64,000 nucleotides of DNA from Phycisphaerae bacterium (GTDB lineage Bacteria > Planctomycetota > Phycisphaerae > Phycisphaerales > SM1A02). The notes under the pieces are model-generated. The model did not search any database. It saw only the letters and a program-made list of their open reading frames with translations, and was not told the DNA's origin. The position numbers and the translations under genes are program-made. Shown one piece after another: positions 44,941 to 53,681 of this stretch. The stretch spans positions 1-64,000 of the forward strand of contig JAEUIT010000012.1 in the NCBI GenBank assembly GCA_016795035.1, read 5' to 3'. Each line of letters begins with the position of its first letter. Position 1 is the stretch's first letter.

Positions 44941-45072
44941 CTCCGATGGCTACGAAGACGGCCAGGCACCCGCATGCTCGGACGACGCCGCTTATGGCTG
45001 CTGCGGTCAAGCCCTGACCAGATTCACGTGCCGCCCGCCAAACGGACCCGGCCGTCTTCGAGGCCACCAGAG
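44941..45072 (-). ncRNA. ffs: Signal recognition particle RNA (small bacterial type)
   Basis: Minus strand, about 132 nt. The core reads GGTCAG-GGCTTGACCGC-AGCAGCC, matching the S-domain of bacterial SRP RNA (E. coli GGTCAGG...AGCAGCC) with the same 24-nt length. Closing stems are perfect: CGAAGACGGCC (45050-45060) with GGCCGTCTTCG (44953-44963), extended by CTCTGGTGGC (45063-45072) pairing with GCCATCGGAG (44941-44950, with two G-U pairs). The apical loop is not GGAA; it reads UUGACC closed by GC/GC pairs. Position upstream of dnaX-ybaB-recR matches scr-dnaX-yaaK-recR of Bacillus. Ends are estimated from pairing. Confidence 0.82.
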
Positions 45073-45080
45073 AGTGGCGG

Positions 45081-45086
45081 AGTTTA
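45081..45086 (-). promoter_or_regulatory. -10 box of the SRP RNA
   Basis: On the minus strand TAAACT lies 8 nt before the predicted 5' end of the SRP RNA at 45072. The position is right for a sigma-70 -10 element. No clear -35; the region 17 nt upstream is in heptad element 6. Confidence 0.5.
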
Positions 45087-45103
45087 GCGGGAAGGAGACG
45101 AAA

Positions 45104-45229
45104 AGGGTTTAGGGTTGGGGGTCAGAGTTGAGGGTTCAGGGTTCGGGGTCCAGGGTTCAGGGGCAATCCATCGGGCGCGCGGTCTGAATCTGCCTTCACC
45201 CTGAACCCTGACCCCTGAACCCTCCCACC
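45104..45229. repeat. Heptad-repeat element 6 (upstream of SRP RNA and the PIN/TRAM gene)
   Basis: Left arm GGGTTTA, GGGTTGG, GGGTTCA, GGGTTCG, GGGTCCA, GGGTTCA; core about 45 bp ending GCCTTCACCC; right arm TGAACCC, TGACCCC, TGAACCC. The two arms are complementary. It sits between divergent transcription units. Confidence 0.85.
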
Positions 45230-45241
45230 CTTTCTCTTCAC

Positions 45242-45247
45242 TACACT
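45242..45247 (+). promoter_or_regulatory. -10-like box of the PIN/TRAM gene (leaderless candidate)
   Basis: TACACT, 8 nt before the ATG at 45256, identical to the box before thiS. No SD sequence lies between. Confidence 0.4.
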
Positions 45248-45255
45248 CGCCACGA

Positions 45256-46641
45256 ATGCAGAGGCCTGACGACGAGACCTCCGGACAGCCTGGCGGCGAC
45301 GACTCCGCAGCCGCACCCGGCGACGCGACGCCCTCGCCTGCGACCCCGTCCGCGGCCTCTGACACGCCCGCCGACGCGACCGAGTCCGGAGGGACGTCCG
45401 AATCCCTTCTCGCCGACGAGTTGGCGAAGGACAAGAGCAAGCGCTACGACCTCCCGTCGGTGAAGGCCGAGCAGGAAGCGCGATCGCATCGCCTTCTGAT
45501 GCTGGTCGTCCGGCTCCTCTTCCTCGTCCTTCTCGGCACCGTCACGATCCTGACGATCGCGAGCGAGCGGCGCACCGAAGATTTCGGCTTCTCGACGATC
45601 GTCGGCCTCTTCCTCGCGACGACGTCGATCGGCATCATCGTCCTCGTCCTCGACGCGATCACGCCGAACAAGCGGCTCAGTTCGGTCGTCGGCGTCTATC
45701 TCGGCGTCTGCTTCGGCCTGATCGGCGCGATCGCCGTCGGCTCGCTCCTCGACGTCGTCGCCGACGCCTGGGATCTCTCGAACGGCCGACAGGCCCTCTA
45801 TCTTGGCCTCGGCAAGGTCACCGTCGGCATCGTCCTCTGCTACCTCTCGGTGTCGGTCGTCCTCACCACGAAGGACGACTTCCGGCTCGTCATCCCCTAC
45901 GTCGAGTTCGCGAAGCAGGTGCGCGGCGTGCGCCCGCTTGTCCTCGACACGTCGGTCCTGATCGACGGCCGCATCAACGAGCTCGGACAGACCGGGTTCC
46001 TCGACGCGCCGTTGATCGTCCCGCAGTTCGTCCTCGACGAGCTGCAGGCGCTCGCCGACTCGAGCGACAAGGCGAAGCGGTCCCGCGGCCGCCGCGGCCT
46101 CGACATGGTCGCGCGCATGCAGGCGAATCCGTATCTCGACCTCTCGATCGACAATCCGCGCGTCGAAGGCGTGAGCGTCGACCGCATGCTCATCGAGCTC
46201 GCCCGCGACCAGAAGCTCCGCATCCTCACGACCGACGCGAACCTCAAGAAGGTCGCGCAGATCAACGGCGTCTCGGTCATCAACGTCAACGACCTCGCCA
46301 ACACGCTCAAGACCTCGGCGCTCCCCGGCGACTCGCTGCAGGTCGTCGTGGTGAAGCCCGGCGAAGGCGAAGGCCAAGGCGTGGGCTACCTGCCCGACGG
46401 CACCATGGTCGTGATCGAGGACGCCGCGTCGCGCGTCGGGTCCACGTTGCAGGTGATCGTGACGAACTCGCTCCAGACGAGCGCCGGCAAGATGATCTTC
46501 GCGAAGCCCGACCGCAGCGGCGAGACCGACGCCGACGCACCGGTGTCGCGCATGGCCAACGCCGCCACGCATCAGCCGCGCTCGACCGGACGCGGACCGC
46601 GCGGCACGCCGCCGCCCGAAGGCCGCAATCCGCGGCGCTGA
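45256..46641 (+). CDS. PIN/TRAM-domain membrane protein (YacL-like)
   Basis: 461 residues. Acidic, Pro/Ala-rich N-terminus about 1-60, four TM helices about 80-215 (LMLVVRLLFLVLLGTVTIL, VVGVYLGVCFGLIGAIAVG, LGKVTVGIVLCYLSVSVVL), PIN nuclease-like domain about 230-345 (PLVLDTSVLIDGRI, RILTTDANLKKVAQINGVSVINVNDLANTL), TRAM about 345-410 (LQVVVVKPGEGEGQGVGYLPDGTMVVIEDA), and a basic tail. PIN acidic residues are present, so RNase activity is possible. The domain set equals Bacillus YacL. It is followed 66 bp later by the ABC ATPase gene. Confidence 0.92.
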   Translation: MQRPDDETSGQPGGDDSAAAPGDATPSPATPSAASDTPADATESGGTSESLLADELAKDKSKRYDLPSVKAEQEARSHRLLMLVVRLLFLVLLGTVTILTIASERRTEDFGFSTIVGLFLATTSIGIIVLVLDAITPNKRLSSVVGVYLGVCFGLIGAIAVGSLLDVVADAWDLSNGRQALYLGLGKVTVGIVLCYLSVSVVLTTKDDFRLVIPYVEFAKQVRGVRPLVLDTSVLIDGRINELGQTGFLDAPLIVPQFVLDELQALADSSDKAKRSRGRRGLDMVARMQANPYLDLSIDNPRVEGVSVDRMLIELARDQKLRILTTDANLKKVAQINGVSVINVNDLANTLKTSALPGDSLQVVVVKPGEGEGQGVGYLPDGTMVVIEDAASRVGSTLQVIVTNSLQTSAGKMIFAKPDRSGETDADAPVSRMANAATHQPRSTGRGPRGTPPPEGRNPRR

Positions 46642-46707
46642 CGATTCCCGAGGCGACGCGCGGACGACGCCGACCCCGCCGCCCCACACTCCACGTTTCG
46701 CCCCACG

Positions 46708-47499
46708 ATGCCGATCCTCGACGTCGCCGACTACACGAAGATCTACGGCAACACGCTTGCGGTGACGAAGCTCTCCTTCGCGACCGAGGCGGGGCAGGTC
46801 GTCGGCGTCGTCGGCCCGAACGGCGCCGGCAAGACGACGACGATGCGGGCGATCGCAGGGATCATCCCGCCGAGCTCCGGCTCGCTGCGCATCCTCGGCC
46901 ACGACGTGCAGGCCGACCCGGTGCGCGCAAAGCGTCACCTGGCGTACGTGCCCGACGACCCCAAGCTCTTCGACATGCTGACGGTCGACGAGCATCTCCG
47001 CTTCATCGCCAAGGTCTATGAGGTCGCCGACTGGGCTCCGCGCGCCGAGGCGCTTCTCGATCGCTTCGAGCTCACGCCGAAGCGCCGCGCGCTCGCGAAG
47101 GAGCTCTCGCGCGGCATGCGGCAGAAGCTCGCGATCTGCTGCGCGTACCTGCACGAGCCCGAGCTTCTCATGTTCGACGAGCCGATGACCGGGCTCGACC
47201 CGCACGGCATCCGCACGCTCAAGGAGTCGATCCGCGAGCGGGCCGCGGCCGGGGCGAGCGTACTGGTCTCGTCGCACCTCCTCGCGCTCGTCGAGGACCT
47301 GACGACGCACCTCCTCATCATGCATCGCGGCCAGAAACTCTTCATGGGCTCGGTCGAGGACGCACGGCGAAGCTTCGCGTCCGACGACTCGTCGCTCGAG
47401 GACGTCTTCTTCCGCGCGACGGCGGCTGCAACGCAGAGCGCCGGCGCCGCCGCGACATCGCCGCCTCCTCCGCCGCCGTTCGCCGGAGGCGGCGCGTGA
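46708..47499 (+). CDS. ABC transporter ATP-binding protein
   Basis: 263 residues. Walker A GPNGAGKTTT (36-45), Q-loop region replaced by YVPDDPKLFDMLT, signature LSRGMRQK, Walker B LLMFDEPMTGLDP, H-loop VLVSSHLL. The C-terminus is a short Pro/Ala tail (AAATSPPPPPP). ABC-2-type export ATPase. A CTCCACGTTTCG motif lies just before the start. It overlaps the permease gene by 4 bp (GTGA). Confidence 0.94.
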   Translation: MPILDVADYTKIYGNTLAVTKLSFATEAGQVVGVVGPNGAGKTTTMRAIAGIIPPSSGSLRILGHDVQADPVRAKRHLAYVPDDPKLFDMLTVDEHLRFIAKVYEVADWAPRAEALLDRFELTPKRRALAKELSRGMRQKLAICCAYLHEPELLMFDEPMTGLDPHGIRTLKESIRERAAAGASVLVSSHLLALVEDLTTHLLIMHRGQKLFMGSVEDARRSFASDDSSLEDVFFRATAAATQSAGAAATSPPPPPPFAGGGA

Positions 47500-49136
47500 G
47501 GGTGTTGCCGCCGGCGCTCGTCTACCTCACGTATCTCCGGTTCCGCGCGACGATGCGACGCGTCCTCGCGGTGCTCAAGACGCCGCGCGGCATCCTCCTC
47601 GCGCTCGGTGCCACCGGATTCGTCTGCCTGTGGCTGATTCCGCCGATCATGATGGGGCGACACGTCGGGCAGACGCCGTTCGCGTCGCTGCGCGATCGCG
47701 CGACCGACCTCGGCCCCTACGTGATCCTGGGCATGCTGCTCCTGTCGCTCATCCGTTCGCCGGGGGAGCAGGCGCTCGCATTTCTCCAGGCCGAGGTCGA
47801 CTTCCTCTTCCCTGCCCCGTTCACGCGCCGGCAGCTACTCCTCTACAAGCTCGCGCAGCGCGTCCTCCCCTTCGCCGGCGCCGCATGCCTGTCGGCGCTC
47901 TGGACGTACAGCGTGGCCTCGTCGTGGTTCGCCGCGGCACTCGGCGCGTTTCTCATCTTCTGGCTGATCCACCTCGTCGGTCTCTGCGTTGCACTCGTGA
48001 GCCAGTCGCTCGAGGAGGCTCGCTTCCGACGCATGCGCATCCTCGCCATCGCGGCGATCGGCGCCATGGTCATCGGGGGCGCGATCTGGGTCGGCAAGGA
48101 TCTCGAAGGGGCGACGCCGCTCGAGAAGCTCTCGTCGTTCCGCGCGACGACGCTCGGGACCCTCCTGGCGATGCCCACCTACCCGTTCGCCCGCGCCTTC
48201 ACCGCGAAGGGCGTGGGCATGGAGCTCCTCCTCTGGGGCGGCATCGCGGCGGCGATCAACGTCGCACTCGTCCTGCTCGCGATCCTCGTCAACTCAAACT
48301 GGCTCGAAGCCGGCGCCGACTCGAGCGCCCGCGTGGCCGCGCGCGTCGAGGCGTTTCGCCGCACGGGCACGATCAACACCGGGACCGCCGCGTTCGGCTC
48401 GCGCACGATGCCCGACTTCCCCACGCTTTGGGGCATCGGCCCGTTCGCGTGGCGGCAGGCGGTGTCCGGCATGCGCATGGGGCCGCGTTCGCTGATCGCG
48501 GTGGGCGTGATCGGCGCGGTCATCCTCGCGCCGAGCCTCCTCGGCGGGAGCTGGAAGTCGTCGTTTCAGCCGACGTCCGTCTTCCTCGTCGCCTATCTGA
48601 GCCTCTTCCTGCCCCAGATGCTCCGACTCGACTTCCGCGGCGACATCGACCGCTTCGACACGCTCAAGGCGCTGCCCACGCCGCCGCTCGTCCTCTGCAT
48701 CGGGCAGGTGCTCACGCCCGCGGTCCTTATCACCGCGTTGCAGGTGCCGCTCGCGCTCGCCGTTGCCGTCGTGAATGCGGTGAACCCGCTCCTCTACGCG
48801 ATCTGGGTGGTGCCGCTCTTCGCCGCGAACGTCGTCCTCCTCGCGATCGACAACACGTTCTTCCTCTACCTGCCGACGCGGCACTCGTCCGGCGCCGGCA
48901 TGCAGCTCAACGTCGGCCAGATGATGGCGCAGGTCGCACGGCTCATGACGCTCGCGATCCTCCTCGGGATCGCGGCGCTCGTCGGCTCGCTTGCGTCGTG
49001 GATGACCGGCTGGGCGCACGTCACGGGCGCGCTCGCGGCGACGCTCGTCCTCCTCGTCGAGGCGGCGGGCGTCATCGTCGTGATGGCCGGGCTCTTCGCG
49101 CGGTTCGATCCGGCCCGCGACGCCGCGCCCGAGTGA
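47496..49136 (+). CDS. Multi-TM ABC exporter subunit
   Basis: 546 residues from a GTG overlapping the ATPase stop. About ten to twelve hydrophobic segments in two groups (about 25-250 and 320-540), with the cytoplasmic region QAEVDFLFPAPFTRRQLLLYKLAQR near residue 90, a pattern common to putative ABC exporters of this kind. A coupled pair with the ATPase makes it the membrane part; the substrate is unknown. It is convergent with flgE, 160 bp away; that gap (49137-49296) contains a 10-bp palindrome (accggccggt, 49283-49292) and no gene. Confidence 0.85.
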   Translation: MRVLPPALVYLTYLRFRATMRRVLAVLKTPRGILLALGATGFVCLWLIPPIMMGRHVGQTPFASLRDRATDLGPYVILGMLLLSLIRSPGEQALAFLQAEVDFLFPAPFTRRQLLLYKLAQRVLPFAGAACLSALWTYSVASSWFAAALGAFLIFWLIHLVGLCVALVSQSLEEARFRRMRILAIAAIGAMVIGGAIWVGKDLEGATPLEKLSSFRATTLGTLLAMPTYPFARAFTAKGVGMELLLWGGIAAAINVALVLLAILVNSNWLEAGADSSARVAARVEAFRRTGTINTGTAAFGSRTMPDFPTLWGIGPFAWRQAVSGMRMGPRSLIAVGVIGAVILAPSLLGGSWKSSFQPTSVFLVAYLSLFLPQMLRLDFRGDIDRFDTLKALPTPPLVLCIGQVLTPAVLITALQVPLALAVAVVNAVNPLLYAIWVVPLFAANVVLLAIDNTFFLYLPTRHSSGAGMQLNVGQMMAQVARLMTLAILLGIAALVGSLASWMTGWAHVTGALAATLVLLVEAAGVIVVMAGLFARFDPARDAAPE

Positions 49137-49296
49137 GGGCCGACGAAACGGGTCGCCCGAGGATTGCGATTCGAGGCCGGAGGCCGGACGCCGGTGCGAA
49201 CACGCACGCACGAGTCCCAGTTCCCTTGTCGCTCCGCCCTTTTCGGAGACGTCTCGCGATGCACGCGCACCGACGCCCGGCGACCGGCCGGTTCCC

Positions 49297-51057
49297 TTAT
49301 CGGCCGATCAGGAGCAACTGGTTGATCAACTCGTCGGTGGTCGTAATGACGCGGCTTGCGGCCGAGTAGCCGGTCGAGGCCAGGATCATGTTGATGAACT
49401 CCTGCGACAGGTCGACGTTCGAGAGTTCGAGGGCGCCGCCGACGAGTCGGCCGGTGCCGAATCCGAGCGGCGCCGTGACGAGCGCGGTGCCCGAGTTGGG
49501 GCCGACCTGGAAGAAGTTGTTGCCGGCGTCGACCAAGCCTGCGGGGTTCGTGAACTTCGCGAGCGCGATCTGGCCGATCGTACGCGTGAGGCCGTTCGTG
49601 AAGGAGCCCGAGATGATGCCGTCGGTGCCGATCGAGAAGTTGGCGAGGGTGCCGATCGCCGAGCCGTCCTGGTAGACGGCCGCGAGGTTCGAGTTCACGT
49701 CGGTGAGGCTCGAGACCGCGTTCGTGCCCGAGTCGAAGTCCATCTCGACGATGAGCGGATCGACGGCGCCGTTCGCGCGGGAGATCGAGAACGTCGAGTT
49801 CGTCGCGTCGACGAAGCGGCCGCTCGCGTCGAACGTCACTTCGCCGAGTCCGAGGATGCGGCTCGTCGCGTCGTTGTCGTTCGACTCCGCGACGAACTCC
49901 CACGTGGTGCCGCCCGACGCCGAGGTCGCCTGCAACACGAAGGTGAGATCGATGGTGAGCGGCGTGCCGAGCGAGTCGTAGACGACGAAGCTCGTGCGCA
50001 CGCTCTCGCCGTCGGGGTCGGCGGTCGACGACATCACGAGCGGGCTGCCCATGCCGGCGCCGGGACCTGCAACGGTGAAATCGGCGGTCTCGATGTCGAG
50101 GCCCTGCACCGTGCCTTCGTTGCCGGTGATGACGAGCTCGCCGTTCGCGTTGATCGTGGCGCTGCCGCCGAGGTCCGACGACGTGCCCACCGAGGTGGTG
50201 TCGAGGCCGAGCACGTCTTCGAGCCACGCGGTGTAGTCGGCCATCGTGGTGCCGTTGCCGTCGGTGCCGGCGACGGGCGTCGCGCTGAACGCGAAGCTCT
50301 TCGTGCCGAGGTCCTTGCCGCCCTTCTCGACGCCGGCCATCGTGATGATCTTCGGGTTCGTCGATCCGTCGAACGCGAGCACCGAGCCGCCGGCGCCGTC
50401 GGAGACGTAGATGTCGGTGGTGGTGAGGTCGACCGCGCCGGTGATGGGCGTCGTGAGGCCGGCGTCGGTGTACATCGCGCGGCTCGTGCTCACGCTGCCG
50501 GTCGTGCCGACCGAGCCCGCGGCGTTGAGGTTGCCGTTGAACACCACGTTGCGGGTCGCTTCGGCGAGCGTGAGCGTGCCGATCGGGATGTTGAGCTCGA
50601 CCAGCGTGCCGTCGACGATGTTGAAGGTCTCGTCGACGCCGTAACCCATGACCTTCGCGCCGGTCTTCGTGACGAGGTCATTCGTCGGGCTGCGCAGGAA
50701 CTCGCCGTCGCGGGTGTAGTACCTCGACGAGTTGATGTCGACGATGAAGAACCCGTCGCCTTCGATCGCGACGTCGGTCGAGACGCCGGTGGCGCCGATC
50801 GCGCCGTTCACGAAGCTCCGCTGCGTGCCGCTCACGCCGACGCCGAGGCCGATCTGACCGGGATTCACGCCGCCGGAGTTCTCGCTCGGCGCGGTGCCCA
50901 GCGAGAAGTTTCGGCTGAAGTTCGGCGCGAAGCTCATCCGGTTCGACTTGTACGCCGTCGTGTTGACGTTGGCGATGTTGTTGCCGATCACGTCGAGCCG
51001 GCGAGCGTTGGCGGTGAGTCCGGAGAGGCCGGTGAAGAATGCCGTCGTCGATGCCAT
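49297..51057 (-). CDS. flgE: FlgE, flagellar hook protein
   Basis: 586 residues from ATG 51057, preceded by GGAGG. N-terminal D0: AFFTGLSGLTANARRLDVIGNNIANVNTTAYKS, the rod/hook signature. The central part contains FlgE D2-like repeats rich in Asp/Gly/Thr (YDSLGTPLTIDLTFVL), and the C-terminus DLSQEFINMILASTGYSAASRVITTTDELINQLLLI is the D0 helix. Length is large compared with the usual 400, the surplus lying in the central domains. It is the last gene of the flagellar run in this window. Confidence 0.94.
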   Translation of the reverse strand: MASTTAFFTGLSGLTANARRLDVIGNNIANVNTTAYKSNRMSFAPNFSRNFSLGTAPSENSGGVNPGQIGLGVGVSGTQRSFVNGAIGATGVSTDVAIEGDGFFIVDINSSRYYTRDGEFLRSPTNDLVTKTGAKVMGYGVDETFNIVDGTLVELNIPIGTLTLAEATRNVVFNGNLNAAGSVGTTGSVSTSRAMYTDAGLTTPITGAVDLTTTDIYVSDGAGGSVLAFDGSTNPKIITMAGVEKGGKDLGTKSFAFSATPVAGTDGNGTTMADYTAWLEDVLGLDTTSVGTSSDLGGSATINANGELVITGNEGTVQGLDIETADFTVAGPGAGMGSPLVMSSTADPDGESVRTSFVVYDSLGTPLTIDLTFVLQATSASGGTTWEFVAESNDNDATSRILGLGEVTFDASGRFVDATNSTFSISRANGAVDPLIVEMDFDSGTNAVSSLTDVNSNLAAVYQDGSAIGTLANFSIGTDGIISGSFTNGLTRTIGQIALAKFTNPAGLVDAGNNFFQVGPNSGTALVTAPLGFGTGRLVGGALELSNVDLSQEFINMILASTGYSAASRVITTTDELINQLLLIGR

Positions 51058-51132
51058 GGAACCTCCGAGCAGTCGTGGCTTGCCGTTCAAACGCGCACGG
51101 CGAGCCGCAGGTTTCAGCGAACTCCGTGCCGG

Positions 51133-51594
51133 TCACGCCTCGAGCGCGAGCCCCGGTCGCCAAATCGCGTTCGGCGGCCCCAAGAAGGCGGTCGGACCTC
51201 CGCTCGTCGCAACGCCGAGACGCATCGCGGCCTCGACCTCGACGACCGCATTCGGCGATCCTTGCGCATCAAGTTCGCGCTCGATCGTGCGCGTCGCGAC
51301 GTCGATGACGAGCGGGCGGCCGTCGGCAACGACGAGCGCCCGGCGCACGGATCGCGCGGCGAGGACGTCGACGGCCACACCGACGCGTTCGAGCGTCGCG
51401 CGGTCGACATGAAGCCCGGGATCGGCGATCTCGACGGGCTCGTCGCTGCGGAGGGACCCGGCGCGGGCAAGGGCGAGGAGATCGTCGAACGACGTCTCCT
51501 CGAGCGTGTCGCACGTGCGATCAGCGCCCGCGCAGGCCAATGGCCGCACCGCAGGCTCGAGCCGGCGAAGGAGATCCTGGGCGCGGACAGCCAT
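51133..51594 (-). CDS. Flagellar operon protein (between flgD and flgE)
   Basis: 153 residues. The C-terminal region LHVDRATLERVGVAVDVLAARSVRRALVVADGRPLVIDVATRTIEREL matches the short flagellar operon protein family (TIGR02530-like) whose genes lie between flgD and flgE in many bacteria. The position here is exactly that. Its role is poorly known. It starts 6 nt after the flgD stop. Confidence 0.75.
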   Translation of the reverse strand: MAVRAQDLLRRLEPAVRPLACAGADRTCDTLEETSFDDLLALARAGSLRSDEPVEIADPGLHVDRATLERVGVAVDVLAARSVRRALVVADGRPLVIDVATRTIERELDAQGSPNAVVEVEAAMRLGVATSGGPTAFLGPPNAIWRPGLALEA

Positions 51595-51600
51595 GCGCCG

Positions 51601-52032
51601 TTAGCCCCCGATCGCGGGATCGACGATGACCTCGAGGTTCGACATCGGGACGACCCAGCCGTTGTCGAGGAGGAGCGACACCTCGTCGTCCTGCCGCGCG
51701 ACGCTCACCACGTTGCCGCTCACGCGGTCGGAGTCGACGGTGAGCCCCTGCACGGTCTTGCCGATGAGCGTGCCCGCGGAGGCGAGCTGATTCTGCGTGA
51801 CGATCGTCTCGAGCTGCTTCGTGAGCGCGGCGTCGCTCTCGATCGAGCGGATCGAGTTGAGCTGCTCGAGGAGCGCCGCCGAGTCGTTCGGCTGGAACGG
51901 GTCCTGGTTCTGAAGCTCGGTGAAGATGATCTTGATGAACTCCTCGGAGCTCATCTCGTTGAACCGATTCGCGCTCGTCGCCGTGGGATTCGAGCTCGAG
52001 GCATTCGACGCGGAGATTGGGAAGGCGGACAT
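51601..52032 (-). CDS. flgD: FlgD, flagellar hook capping protein
   Basis: 143 residues. Core signature FNEMSSEEFIKIIFTELQNQDPFQPNDSAALLEQLNSIRSIES. The first about 25 residues are Ser/Asn-rich. The C-terminal tail VSLLLDNGWVVPMSNLEVI is short, so the C-terminal Fn3/TUDOR domain is reduced (family often 200-230). It scaffolds FlgE assembly at the hook tip. Confidence 0.93.
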   Translation of the reverse strand: MSAFPISASNASSSNPTATSANRFNEMSSEEFIKIIFTELQNQDPFQPNDSAALLEQLNSIRSIESDAALTKQLETIVTQNQLASAGTLIGKTVQGLTVDSDRVSGNVVSVARQDDEVSLLLDNGWVVPMSNLEVIVDPAIGG

Positions 52033-52067
52033 CGGAAGGTCCTCGGTCGGCGGTCGGTGTCGATCGG

Positions 52068-53681
52068 TCAGAAAGGAACGGATTCGAGTGCCTGCGCGAA
52101 GCTCGCGCGGCGGGTCTGCGCGCCGCGCTCGCGGCCACGGCCGGAGTCGCGCTGGTCGTCACGGCCGCGGCTCGCGCCGCCGCCCGCATCGTGCTGCGTG
52201 TGGCCGCGCCGCGAATCCTGCGAGCCGTCGTGGCGCGCGTCGCCGCGCGACTCGGCGCGTTCGGGGCCGCTCGGCGTGGGCGATGCGTGATTCGGCTGCG
52301 GGCTCGTCGTTGCAGGCTGCTCCGCCTTCGCCGGCGGCGCATGCACCGAGAGGCGCTCGACGTGCAGGCCTTGGCGCTCGAGCGCCTCGCGGAGCGCCGT
52401 GAGGCCGTTGGAGAGAAGGTCGTGCGCGACGCGCGTCGACGGCGTGATGTCGGCGACGACCGACCCGCGCTCGATCGTCATCGTGACGCGCAGGTCGCCC
52501 AAAGAGGGCGGGTCGAGCCGCATCGTGAGCGTGCCCCCCTGCTGCTTCGCGACGACGCCCAAGGCGCGCGCGGTGAGCGGCGTGGGATCGGCCTCGGCCT
52601 CGGGCGTGGCCGATGGCTGCAACGTGGTCATGGCTTCGGGAGTCGGGGCGGCGTGCGCAAGCGGCGCCGGCGCCGGTACGCCTGGCGCGTGGGGCGCGGA
52701 CTTCGAGGCGTCGGCCGAGGCGCCGGTGGCGTCGACGGCCTTCGCGTTGCCGCGGGCGGCGTCGGCGATCGATCGCTCGACCTCGAGCGCGCGGCTCACG
52801 GCCGGCGCGGCGGCGTCGCCGCGGATCGTGACGCCCGGCGCGCGCGGATCGGCGACCGGCGGCAACGCGGTGTCGGGGTCGGGCGCGGCATCGGCGCCGT
52901 CGGGCGTCGGCGAACGCGGCGCGGCCGTCTTCGGCTTCGACTCGGCGTTGCCGCCGGACGAGGGATCGTTTGCGTGGTCGTCCGCGTCGGAAGTCATCGG
53001 AGCCACCGTCGCCGCGGCGTTCGCGGCTCGGTCGTTCGATCGCGTCTCCCCTGACGAACCGCTCGACGGCTCTGCGTCGGTCGTGGGCGCGGGCGTCGCG
53101 GCGCGGCGGGCGTTCGTCGTGGCGACGGCCGGCGCTGCGGCGGCTGCGAGCTCGGGCGTCGTCACGGAAAGCGGCGCGGCGGCGGCGGCGAGAGCCGCGT
53201 CCGGCACGATCGGCGGTGCGGCAGGCGCGTCACTCGGCGTTGCAGCCACGGGTTCGGGCGTCGGCGGCGGACTCGTCGTTGCCGCGTCCGTCGACTGAAG
53301 GGCGTCGTCGTCCCGTGTCTCGGTCGCGTCCTCGGCGTTGCGCTCGTCGGTCGGGCCGGCGTCGGTGTCGGAATCGGCGTCAGCGTTGCGTTGCTCCGCG
53401 GTGGGCTCCGTCGTCGTCGACCGTGCGGTGCGTTCGCCGGTCGCGTCCGTCGGCCTTTCGTTCGAGCTTCGCGCCTCGTCGAGCGCGTCGGCGAAGCGTT
53501 CCTTCGCGCTCGGTCGTTCCTGCGCGGAGAGCCGCGCGGAATCGGCGCGGGACTCAGCGTTTCGTGCCGTCGAGCGCCGCGCCGGTGTTGGCGACCGGTC
53601 GAGAGGCTCCGGCGTTTCCGTTCGCGGCGCCGGCTGCGGGAGCGGCCGTGGAAGGGCTGTTGCTGCGAGGGCCTGCGGCAT
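52068..53681 (-). CDS. fliK: FliK, hook-length control protein
   Basis: 537 residues from ATG 53681. Long Ala/Thr/Pro-rich, charged, disordered ruler part about 1-370. The C-terminal Flg_hook domain reads GGTLTMRLDPPSLGDLRVTMTIERGSVVADITPSTRVAHDLLSNGLTALREALERQGLHVERLSVHAP, the FliK switch domain. Low-complexity tail of Ser, Arg and Asp. The only usable Met lies 128 bp inside the motE gene, in another frame, so the two genes share a long overlap. The tail ends with QALESVPF. Confidence 0.88.
   Translation of the reverse strand: MPQALAATALPRPLPQPAPRTETPEPLDRSPTPARRSTARNAESRADSARLSAQERPSAKERFADALDEARSSNERPTDATGERTARSTTTEPTAEQRNADADSDTDAGPTDERNAEDATETRDDDALQSTDAATTSPPPTPEPVAATPSDAPAAPPIVPDAALAAAAAPLSVTTPELAAAAAPAVATTNARRAATPAPTTDAEPSSGSSGETRSNDRAANAAATVAPMTSDADDHANDPSSGGNAESKPKTAAPRSPTPDGADAAPDPDTALPPVADPRAPGVTIRGDAAAPAVSRALEVERSIADAARGNAKAVDATGASADASKSAPHAPGVPAPAPLAHAAPTPEAMTTLQPSATPEAEADPTPLTARALGVVAKQQGGTLTMRLDPPSLGDLRVTMTIERGSVVADITPSTRVAHDLLSNGLTALREALERQGLHVERLSVHAPPAKAEQPATTSPQPNHASPTPSGPERAESRGDARHDGSQDSRRGHTQHDAGGGASRGRDDQRDSGRGRERGAQTRRASFAQALESVPF

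Noticed and set aside
44789..45067. N-terminal extension of DnaX up to 45067
   Set aside because: The extension translates the SRP RNA and spacer DNA into Arg/Ala-rich sequence. The clamp-loader homology begins only after the ATG at 44788.
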